Positions 24,253 through 35,200 of a DNA stretch of 64,000 nucleotides are shown here, one piece after another. The first letter of the stretch is position 1. Each line of letters starts with the position of its first letter. Both the position numbers and the translations under genes were made by a program. The DNA comes from Sipunculus nudus (Eukaryota > Annelida > Sipuncula > Golfingiida > Sipunculidae): positions 64,162,870-64,226,869 of the forward strand of contig CM049307.1 of NCBI GenBank assembly GCA_026874595.1, read 5' to 3'. The notes beneath the pieces are model-generated. The model was not told the origin of the DNA. It did not search any database and was given only the letters and a program-made list of their open reading frames with translations.

Positions 24253-24297
24253 CAGTTTACTAACAAAACCACCATTCACAGGGAGGGAATGGGGGGG

Positions 24298-24658
24298 TTT
24301 ACCTCTTCTTTCCCAGTTTCCCCTGTATCATAAAACACCGACTCAATATCAGAACCTGTCCACTTCCAGTTACATATCAAAAATAATTTCACATAGTGGT
24401 ACTGAAGGGAAATCAGCTGACTGTCACGCCTGATGAAGTTTTCTGCTTATATGTGCATGGGCTGATGTCTCGCAATGTTGCATCAAAAGAAAATGACTCT
24501 TTAAATAAAAAATCATGCCAGGTTTCTGAGCCAGCATATAATTACAACTTTACAAGTCCTAATTCTTGTTTGTATCATAAAATATTGTATTATCAGAGAT
24601 TCAGAATCCAAGGCTGTTAGATTTTCAAAGACAATTTTAGAAGGGTCCATTTGTTTTT
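24298..24658. other. Spacer, nothing recognised
   Basis: Short AT-rich spacer between the DIRS element and the next family 1 repeat. A 74-codon frame here has no features that support a gene. Confidence 0.4.
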
Positions 24659-27600
24659 TAGCTCAGCTGACTGAAAGTCATCTCAGCTATAGCGATCACT
24701 CTTTGTCCGTCGTCCGTCTGTCCGTCTGTCCGTCTGTCTGTCTGTCCGTCTGTCCGTCTGTCCGTCCGTTAACCAGGCACAAATCGTAACCGCTGGACCT
24801 AGAACCTTGTAACTTGGGATTCTGAGAGGTCCATAAAAAATCTCCTTGGAAACCAGAAATTAGGTCTCTGTTACCCATATCCTTCGAGCTATGTGGCCCC
24901 AAAGTACCCCCCAGAAAAGTCAAAAATTTCATACAAAAACTTCAATATCTCATTAACTACTTGACTGATGGTCATGATTTTTGGCATACATATTGATCAT
25001 GAGATGTTACATCACTTCCTGCAGACTGGTGGTGCCACCTGTATTTTTCTATTTTTTACGAATTTTTTTCTCTATTTTTGAGACCTTTAAAAATGTGAAC
25101 ATCTGTTTACAAGGCACAAATCATAAAGACTGGACTTAGAATCTTAATTCTTGACACACTGAGAGGTCCATGAAAAATCTCCTTGGAAACCAGAAATTAG
25201 GTCTCTGTTACCCATATCCTTCGAGCTATGGGGCCCCAAAGTACCCCCCAGAATAGTAAAAAATTTCATACAAAAACTTCAATATTTCAATAACTACATC
25301 ACTGATGGTCTTCATTTTTGGCATACATATTGATCATGAGATGTTCGATCAGTTCCTGCAGACTGGTGGCGCCACCTGTACTGTTTGATTTTTTACGATT
25401 TTTTCCTCTATTTTTGAGACCTTTGAGGATGCTGTCATCTGTTAGCGTGGCACAAATTGTAACGACTGGACCTAGAATCTTCATTTTCGACACACTGAGA
25501 GACCTATGAAAAGTCTCCATGGAAACCAGAAATTAGGTCTCTGTTACCCATATCCTTCCAGCTATGGGGCCCAAAATTACCCCCCAGAATAGTAAAAAAT
25601 TTCATACAAAAACTTCAATATCTCATTAACTACATCACTGATAGTCATGATTTTCGACATACATATTGATCATGAGATGTTTCATCAGTTTGTGCAGACT
25701 GGTGGCGCCACCTGTATTTTGGATGTAGTTATCTGTCAACAGGGTACAAATCGTAACGACTGGACCTAGAATCTTCGTTCTTGACACACAGGGAGACCCA
25801 TGATAAGTCTCCATGGAAACCTGAAATTTGGTCTCTGTTACCCATATCCTTTGAGCTATGGCACTCCAAAGTACAGCTCAGAATAATGGAAAATTTTTAC
25901 AAAAGCTAAAGTATCTGAACAACTAATGCAGAGATAACCATAATTGTTTGCATGGATATTGATCATGGAGTGTTTCATAAGTTTCTGCAGACTGGTGGCA
26001 CCACCTGTATTTGTTCGGTTTTTTTTACGAAATTTTTCTGTATTTTTGAGACCTTTTAAGATATGAACATCTGTTAACAGGGCACAAATCATAAAAACTG
26101 GACCAAGAATCTTCATTCTTGACACACAGGGAGACCCATGAAAAGTCTCCATGGAAACTTGAAATTAGGTCTCTGTTACCCATATTCTTTAAGCTGTATG
26201 GGTCCAAAATACCCCCCCCCCCAGAATAATGGAAAATTTGATACAAAAACTGCAGTATTTCAATAACTACAACACTGATGGTCATGATTTTCGGCATACA
26301 TATTGATCATGAGCTGTTCCATCAGTTTCTGCAGACTGGGTGTGCCACCTCTATTTTTTTTCAAATTTTTACGAATTTTTTTTCTTTTTTTTGAGACCTT
26401 TAAAGATGTGGTTATCTGTCAACAGGGTACAAATCGCAACAACAGGACCTAGAATCTTCATTCTTGTCATGCAAGGAGGCCCATGAAAGGTGCCTGTGGA
26501 AACTTGAAATTAGGTCTCTGTTACCCATATCCTTCAAGCTATAGGACTCCGAAGTATCCCTCAGAATAATGGACAATTTGATACAAAAACTGAAGTATCT
26601 GAACAACTAATGCAGAGATCACCATGATTTTTTGCATGGATATTGACCATTAAGTGTTTTTATTAGTTTCTGCAGACTGGTGGAGCCACCTGTATTTTTG
26701 TATCCGCCAAAACGAAGTTTTGCGGATACTATGTTTTTGACCGAGTTCCTCCACCGCGGCGGCGTTCGTTTCCAGAGAGCTCCTCAGAGACTAATGGACC
26801 GATTTTTCCCAAACTTACACCTATTATAGGGTCACATGTGAACTGGTGCCTAACCAATTTGCGTTGACCTCTGACCTTTCCTCTCTATCCAGTGTCCATT
26901 TGTGGGTCTGTTTCCACTCATAAACCCTCATATCTCGGGAACCGTTTGACCGATCAGGAAATAAAATTGATACAAATGTAGCCCTTGGATTGCTTTATAA
27001 CATACACAAAAAATGGTGGCGCCACTTGTAACCATGTTTGCACAGTGTCCATCTGTTCATCTGCCTTGGGTTAAAATCACTCATATCTCTGCAGTGAATT
27101 GACTAATTCACCTGAAATTAGTCATGCGTATACATCCAGGATAGCTTTCTTGATTTTATGACAGGTGGCGCTACCTACGTTCACGTTCACGCTGATGACA
27201 TCCAAGCTTATATCTTGGGAACCGTTTGACGGATCAGGAAATAAAATTTATACAAATGTAGCCCTTTGATAGCTCTGTAACATACACAAAAAATGGTGGC
27301 GCCACCTGGAACAATGTTTGCACAGCGTCTGTCTGTTAGTCTGCCGTGGCCTAAAATCACTCATTTCTCTGTAGTGGTTCGACATAACTGCCTAAAATTT
27401 TGCAGGTTTATACATCGTGGACAGCTTTCTTGATTTTATGACAGGTGGCGCCACCTACATTCTAGTTAACGCTACCACATCCAAGCTCATATCTCAGGAA
27501 CCATTTGACCGATTGGGACAAAATTGTGCATGTGTTTAGATCTCACATAGGTCTTTATCATACACAAAACTGGAGGGGTTACCTGCAAAGATTTTTGCAC

Positions 27601-28051
27601 AGTGTTTGTCTGTTTGTCTGCCATGGGCAAAAATCGCTCATATACATGTAGTGGTTTGACTTTTCTGCCTAAAATTTTGCAGGTGTATACAACTTGGACA
27701 GCTTTCTGGATTTGTGGTAGGTGGCACAACCTACATACACATTAAGGCTGCAGACATCCATGCTAATATGCAACATACCTCACTCTATTTCCCCTTGCAC
27801 TCAATCCATGCCTCACTATCCGATTTTGGCAGATACATGTAGTCACTTGTCGGTTACCCGTATTCTAGTTTTAAAAGTTTACACATTTTTCTCTATTTTT
27901 GAGATATATAAATACAGACTAAATCTTGGCCTGTTGGTTAATCTGTTTGATGCTTCAGTTGAATGGGTATATACTACCATTCTAATGATAAAATTTCCTT
28001 TTGCGAATCTCTTCCCAGTCAGCTGAGCGTCATGACCCATGGGTCACTTGT
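24659..28051 (+). mobile_element. HINE-like family 1 element, copy 2, with nested insertion
   Basis: Starts TAGCTCAGCTGACTGAAAGT with the same 5' hairpin as copy 1, then a (GTCCGTCT)n microsatellite at about 24705-24770. It then has six core units with the anchor CACAAATCGTAACC or variants at about 24778, 25116, 25450, 25744, 26080 and 26428. It ends CAGTCAGCTGAGCG, palindrome TGACCCATGGGTCA, CTTGT. A family 2 element occupies 26699-27868, so the element's own sequence is about 2.2 kb. T flanks both ends. Confidence 0.75.
26699..27868 (+). mobile_element. HINE-like family 2 element inside family 1
   Basis: Starts with a hairpin, GTATCCGCCAAAAC then GTTTTGCGGATAC. It carries alternating core units with GGTGGCGCCACC-type palindromes at about 27014, 27165, 27297, 27445 and 27721. 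Near the 3' end GGCAGATAC is the subterminal partner of GTATCCGCC. The end is GTATTCTAG, an ordinary CTRR-type helitron end. The host repeat resumes after T residues with AAAAGTTTACAC, matching the uninterrupted family 1 copy near 52840-52870, which shows insertion in a T tract. Confidence 0.7.
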
Positions 28052-29028
28052 TTTATAAAATACAGTCGGATTGCAAGGTTTATGGATTGTCATTGTCGGA
28101 ATGTCAATTCATGAATATGTACTTCAGGTTTGGAAAAAAAAACAAATTATTTCAGTGTAGACATTTTTCTGTGTAAGAAGCTAAGCTTGGTAGAGATTAG
28201 CCAGAGAACTTTGTTGCACACCACAAGGAACTCATTGAATATGTACAGGTGTTGCTCAATAGGTCAAAAGTATGTTCCAGATTTTGCAATCATAAGTGCC
28301 TGAATCATGTGATAGGGTTGGAACTATCACCAACATCCCAGATTATGATAATATCTGACAGCTGTGATAATTATATTGTTAATTTCCCTATTATTATGAT
28401 ATCATGTTATGCATATTTGTCCACAGTTTTGGTACACAAACATGCCCTTTAGGATTATTACTTACAGATATAGGTATCACCAGTGTCTAATTTGTGTTCA
28501 GAAAACCATTTATTTTTAAGGATGTTCATTAATTCAATGAATCACATGGAATTTTTACATGCTGAAGTAAACCTTATAATAAACAATATGGGTAAATGAC
28601 AGTTTTCAACTAACTGAAAGAATCATGTTCTTGGACTCTGAAAATTCTGTGTATTTTCCATCTTATAAGTACAAGAAAGCTCCAGAAACGCTGTACTGAC
28701 AGCACTGACAATTGATATATGATGGCAAGTGCTGGAGTTCCTGGGCCATATACTGATATAATGATATATCTGTATATCATGGTAAATTTTTGTGTCATTA
28801 TCATGATATGAAAAACAGATATCGTCCCAACCCTATCAAGTAAATACCACATGTCAGTTTAATAAATACTTTAATATAAACATTTGTCTCAGATTAAGAA
28901 TTGTTTATTTAAAGTATCTTGAACCATGTGTATAATAATAAAGTATATATATATGTTTCAACTGTTTCTATTGATACTTTATATGATTCCTAAGTGAAAT
29001 AATAACCATTAATTTTTTTTTACTTCAG
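28052..29028. other. Region upstream of ZDHHC6 exon 1
   Basis: No gene is recognised. It ends in the pyrimidine-rich tract and AG of a splice acceptor (29027-29028), so at least one 5' untranslated exon or a short upstream coding exon must lie further left, but I cannot locate it. Confidence 0.4.
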
Positions 29029-29295
29029 CCAGGTGGGAGTCATTCGTCCACTGGCCTCACCATGAAGTGGTCAGAGTTGTTGCGTGTGTTTCACTGGGGC
29101 CCCCTGGTGGCACTCTCCATCATCGGGACCATCTCGACCTGTACAATCATGTGTGACCTGATGTGGTGGCCTTTAACCTCAGTTGGTGCTTGGGTCAACA
29201 TCATCACGTTCCTGACCTGGAACCTTCTGACACTCTACAACTTCTTTAATGCAATGTATATTGGTCCAGGAAATGTGCCTTTTGAGTGGAAGCCG
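29029..29295 (+). CDS. ZDHHC6 exon 1 of those found
   Basis: Acceptor TTACTTCAG ends at 29028. ATG at 29062 starts MKWSELLRVFHWGP, and the HWGP block is conserved in the family. It encodes both N-terminal membrane segments and ends NAMYIGPGNVPFEWKP at 29295 in phase 0, followed by donor GTCAGT. 29029-29061 is taken as untranslated. It is also open in frame, so a start in an upstream exon cannot be excluded. Confidence 0.88.
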
Positions 29296-32200
29296 GTCAG
29301 TACCAAGTGGTTTACAAATCTGCCTGTGTTTGTCGTAATTACTTTAACATGCGTTAGTTATAATTTTTTAAATACAATTGCAGATATATAAAACTTACAT
29401 TTTGTATTAGTTATATTTGCCAAATGAAAGCTTATTAGGATTAGAAAAAGTCTGATTATGAAATTTTATATGAAGCTTTGAGTGATTCAGTTGAGTGACC
29501 TTGCATCAGTCATCTCTTGGTGTGTCTTGATGTTTGCTCATTTATACAGGTAAAATGGCATAAGCAATGCTTAAACTGACCATAAATTATAAATCTTGAC
29601 AAAAGAATTATTCAGCAAGTTTTAAGAAAATCTATTTAAATTTGCAAGACCTGCTGCCTATAGAGACTGCCATAAAGCAGATTGAAGAGAGCTTCAATGA
29701 ATCATGGTTATAGGTTTTTTGTAAAAAAAAAAATCACATCTTGACAGCTACAAGTAACTTTAGTTTACTTTCTCATGTTTCAAAAGAATAAAGAAGACAG
29801 AAAATGCTTGCAGTTTTGTACATTTTGTGAAGGCTACAAAGCTCCGAGGTCCCATCACTGCAGAAAATGCCAGAGGTATGTATAACTCTTCATGCTGTCT
29901 GTTTAAGGCTGTTTGATTTGAAGTCAGGGTCATGATAAGTCTTGCACTTTGCTGAACATCAGCTCAACTGTAGTGATGGCCCACTGTCTATCCATCCATA
30001 CACATGCTTGTAAGCTGCAGGTGTCTTTTCCTTAATTTACTGTTTCTTCAGGTGCAAGGTAAAAAGTTAAATTGATTCAATTTTACTTAGATCTTAGACA
30101 AAGTCGAGGGGTACTATGGTTTTAGCACGGTCACGCCACTGCAGATAAATTCTTGTCTGCACAATAACTCAAAAAATAATTTACAGATTTTCATCAACCT
30201 TAAAATTTGCATAGATATGGGTGAGAGGAGGAAGCCTATTTAAAATGGGGTCATCCCTTTACTAGGAGAGAGACCTTGAATAGGTCCATTTTCGGTGAAA
30301 ATCACACAAATTCTTAAATATCCAAAGAAAGCTTGCATGGATTGATCCAAAAATCAAGTTGACCGAAGATCTTGGATAGCCTTCTCATGTACAAGAAACT
30401 GGTGGCACCGCCTATTATCCTTCTTCTTGTTTTTGTGCCTTACAATACCCCCATCATTGCTACTTGACAGTACTGTGAGCATTAAAGATAAAAAACTAAT
30501 AGACATATTTCTTTCGTATTATGTGTATGCATAGATATCACACAAATCTGAAATATCTCAAGAAAGGATGCATCGATTGGTCCACAAGTTAAGTTGACTG
30601 ACAATCTTGGATAGCTGTGTCTTCCATAGGAGACTGGTGGCGCCACCTATTATCCTTTTCTGGTTTTGCATCTTTTAATACCCCATCATTGCCACTTGGC
30701 AGTACTGTGAGCATCATAAGTCAAAAACTAATGGACAGATTTCATTCTTATTGTACACATGCATACATATGAGTTAAAAGATTAAGTCTATTCAAATTAG
30801 GGACATGACCTTTACTATGAGAGTGACCTTGAATATTTCCATATTTGGTGACAAACAAGCAAAAACATTGTTTATCAAGTGGACAGATGTATCTGTCTGA
30901 AAATCAAAATGAAAGATGTCAGATGATAAGTTTTCAAAAGAATTTAAAAACCTGTGACCTTGACCTTTACCTTGAAGGACAACCTGCTGATATATAGGAT
31001 TTTCTAACCCCATAATTTTTTAAGTACACTATCTTTTTTCTTCAAATGTGACACAGATTGTTACTACCAAAATGTCAGACATGTTTGAAGACTGTCGACC
31101 TTGACCCTGCTATTCAAGGTCAAATCTACAGAAACAGGATTTTTGTTAACCCCATAACTTTTGATTAACCACTTTCTTTTCTTCAAATTTGATATGTGAA
31201 TTGTCTTCAACAAGATGTGAGACAAATTCAATCATGTGATCTTGACACTGGTGGCCTTGGCCTTGTTAAATGTTAGTATATGCTCCTGAAGAAGGGGGCC
31301 TATTTTTTAAAGGGGTCTGCTTTAATTGTCTTGGAATAAGAAATTTTTTATTTCTTTTTTAAATAAATTAATTTCTCTTAATTAATTTTATCTGTTACTC
31401 ATTCTTTGTATGCTTTTATGATTTTGGAGTTTTAATGCACACACTCATGAAGTCATTGGCAGACATATCATTTTTAACTTGTTGTATATTCAGTTTTCCT
31501 GAATATTTTTGACAAAATTGGGATCTCTTTCTTCTTTTTTTGGGTGGTTCAAATAAACTTTAATGTTAATTCATGCATATTAGTGAGGTTATTTGCATAA
31601 TTGCATATAAATAAATATTCTGCAAGATTTTCATTTTTCTTTGCCTGTGTTGTTGTCAGGTGTGTAATGAAGATGGACCACCACTGTCCGTGGATCAACA
31701 ACTGTGTGGGCCACTTCAACCATGCCAGCTTCTGTTACTTCCTGTTTTTTGCCCCTTGTGGCTGTATACATGCTACGTGTATTCTCATTCCGGCCATGTA
31801 CCGAGCGCTCTTCAGGGTAAGCTTCTGTTACCATCCTGTTTTTTGCCCCTTGTGGCTGTATACATGCCAAGTGTATCCGTATAACATGTTCCAAGCGCTC
31901 TTCATGGTTAGACACAATTATCAACTTAAAACTACTTTTATATTTGTGTTTATTTACCATTAGGTTTTACCTGTATGGGCTTCAGTTGTTTCTCAGTTTT
32001 CATTTGATTTGTCCATCCATTTGCAATTTACATATATGTCGAGGGAAGAATGAGAATCTTGGAAGATCCGGAATCCTCCCTGGAAAAATCAGAATTTCCG
32101 GGAAAAATGAGAATCATTTCATACTTTGATTCCCATATTTCCTGGGAAGAATGAGAATTCTAATTTTTCCCGGGAAAAACCAGAATTCTTATTTTTCCCA

Positions 32201-35200
32201 GCTAGCTCCAATTTCTTAGATGATATCCTTTTAATAGTTAAGGTGGGTTAAGTTTGCATATTTTACTACGGTATTATAACCAAATTTTTGTGTTATTAAC
32301 TGACTATTGTTTAAAGAACAGTAACATTTTTTGTAATGAAAAAAAAGTAGAAAACCCATTTCTGTTAAAATCAGTTTTATTCACACATGATAGTACTTAA
32401 CCCATGTTAGTTGAAAACAACCACACCTGATATTTACATATTAGTTCTTAGCACACATGATTCAATTATAAAGATTTCTAAATGTGAATATTTTTAATCT
32501 ACAATTCATTGAAAATAAACATCCATGTTAGATTTACTAAGTATTAAAAAAATTAAAAGAGTTAAGTTGGCATCAATAATTCCAATTCTTCCCGGGAAGA
32601 ATGAGAATTCTCATTTTTCCCAGGTTTGAAATTCAAAACTGAATTCCACTCTCTCCCGGGAAAAATGAGAATTCTCAATTTTTCCCGGGAGAGACTGGAA
32701 TTCTCATTTGTCCCAGGAAGAATGAGAATTCTCATTCTTCCCGGGAAGAATGGGAATCCCTTCATACCATCTCTGGATTCTCATTTTTCCCGGGAAAAAT
32801 CAGAATTCTAATTTTTCCCGGGAGGATTCTAGATCTTCCCAGATTCTCATTCTTCCCTCGACATATATATTGAGTTGGAATTTGACATTACACATGAGCA
32901 GTAAAAATCCTTCACAGGTTATGAAAATAAATGATTAATGTGAGAGACAACATCATACCACCATATTTATAAAAAAAAAAACTTTAATGATATGTCAGCC
33001 AATTACATTTGTGATGCATGAGTTAAGGAAATGATAATGGACATTTTATCAGTAAAAATATTTGAAGCAATTTGGCCCACCTTTATCTTATCTTTTGACC
33101 CTGTCATTCATTCATGTTTATGTTGTCATCAGGTGTAAAATGCTTTATATTCACATCATTTATTTCTGTCGTTAATGATCAGCAGTGAACATGACTTGTG
33201 AATATTATATATTTTCAGCCATATGACGACTCGGATGGCGAGCTTACTTTAGTGACACTAGGTGTCTATCCCCTGATTGGCTGTATATATGGTCTGGCAC
33301 TAGGCATTGGAGTCACACTCGCTGTGGGGTCTTTATTAGTCATACAGGTCTGAGGCTTGTCGTCTGTGTCAGTTACTTGCTGAAGTGGCGAAACTGTTTC
33401 TTTGACAAGTGATTGATCACCCACAAAAACACAGAGATACAGACAGACACACACAGATGGACACGGTAAAGCCTGCAGCCCACTTGCAATTTTGCTGCAA
33501 TGTTATGCAATGGGACTAGAATCGCAAGGGATCTATGATTGGCCAGTGATTATAATCACTTGTGAATGGCGAGTGAGGGACTTATAATGTGACTTGTGAC
33601 TGGCAGTTTGAAGAAGGTGATGGCAAGTTTTCTGGCATGTCAAAAAGCTTGCGATTCACTTGCATTCCTTTGAGACTGGCATCTGCGTTTGATTGTGATG
33701 CTTTTTGCTACTTGCTACTCTATCATCCCATTGGTTGCGGAAGATTTGGTCAGGTGACTGAGTCTGTGACTTGTCATAAGGGTGTGGTCACCATCCGGTC
33801 AAATTTATCGTCTCCAAAGGAAAGTTTGTAACTCTATAAATTCAAGTCTGCAACTTTTCACTACCACTTGCAGGCAGTTAAAGGAGATTGCTGACTGTCT
33901 GGGACTGGTCACCGATTGTCAGTTGCAAGCAATCGCAGATGATTGCTGACTGTCTGTGACTGGTCACCGATTGTCAGTCACAAGCAGTCGCAGATGATTG
34001 CTGACTGTCTGGGACTGGTCACCGATTGTCAGTCACTAGCAATCGCAGATGATTGATGACTGTCTGGGACTGGTCGTTGATTGTCAGTCGCAAGCAGTCG
34101 CAGATGATTGATGACTTAGAGCCCCGTTTTTTCCGTTTTAACGGAAAAACGGACGGTAAATGGAATTAGGGTTCGAAAACGGAATTATATCAAATACACA
34201 GAATACGACAGAAAGTGGGATTTAGAGCCGATTAAAACTGCAAATTAAAAAATTCTCACCCAATATCTTATTAAAAAAATCTTTCAAACTGCGCATTACC
34301 GCATGTCATAGGGTCTCAGAGGCGAAATAGCTTTAAATATAATATAACCATACTTGTTTCAAATGTTTGAAATGATAGGCAGTAAAACGCAGACACTACA
34401 GAGCAGAGAACTTTCTTGCCGATTCAGTGAACACATGCGCTGTATTACTTACGTTTGGGCCTGACGAAGAACCATTTATGCGAAGGACCAGGTATAATTT
34501 TGAATATACGTAAAGTAACTATGGCATCAATTTTAGCAGTAATTTAATTTAAAATATTTTAAACAGCTTATTGAACTCTTAATCCATTAATTCATCTGGA
34601 TTTAAAAGTTTTAACTCTTCTTAAGAAGATGTAGCAATTTTATTACATAAAATATAAAGATAAAACGGAAAATTCCGGAATTTTGATTTTATTAAAACGG
34701 AAAATAATTGTTTATAAAACGGAAAAAACGGGGCTCTAATGACTGTCTGGGACTGGTCGCCGCTTGTCAGTCGCAAGCAATCGTAGATTATTGATAACTG
34801 TCTGGGACTGGTCGCACATAAAAGTCTTAGCTAAATCACAAGTGGGTGGCAGGCTTAACATACAGGCAAAGATAGACACAGAGACGCAAACAGACTGTCT
34901 TATAGAGATATACACAGACACACACATGCTTTTCCCCATCCTTCCCTGTGTAAAGTTATCCTTCATTAAAATCATTTTATATTACAAAGTGGTGCCTCCA
35001 TGCTGAACACCTCCAAACTGTAGTCATCACAACTGGGGTAGTCTACGAATTGAGATCCCTTTTAATCTTTTTGTTAAAAAAGGTATTGCCACTGCCTTAA
35101 GGTGGGGGAATGTTATCAGTAAAAAAATATTTTAGAGGCGCCTCTCTGTTTTTGATAAATATGCTGTCATTTCACTATATATTTCCTATAAAAAAACTTC

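Larger units (their letters stand above)
18833..24297 (+). mobile_element. DIRS-type tyrosine-recombinase retrotransposon
   Basis: A 5465-bp GC-rich block in AT-rich DNA. It has inverted termini (18853-19010 against 24096-24252) with different outer tips, and an internal complementary region at 23945-24056 that is the complement of both tips joined together. GTT occurs at the left edge (18833-18835) and across the right edge (24297-24299), consistent with recombinase-mediated integration at a 3-base core without ordinary target duplication. Inside, in order, are a cysteine-rich gag-like region, reverse transcriptase with YLDD, RNase H, and a tyrosine recombinase with R, HxxR and Y motifs. Frameshifts and at least one stop break the frames, so the copy is probably dead although its ends are complete. 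Confidence 0.9.

Noticed and set aside
33893-34820. CRISPR-like regular array
   Set aside because: The 55-bp units are continuous tandem repeats with no unique spacers, in an animal intron. The 145-bp and 180-bp arrays were rejected for the same reason.
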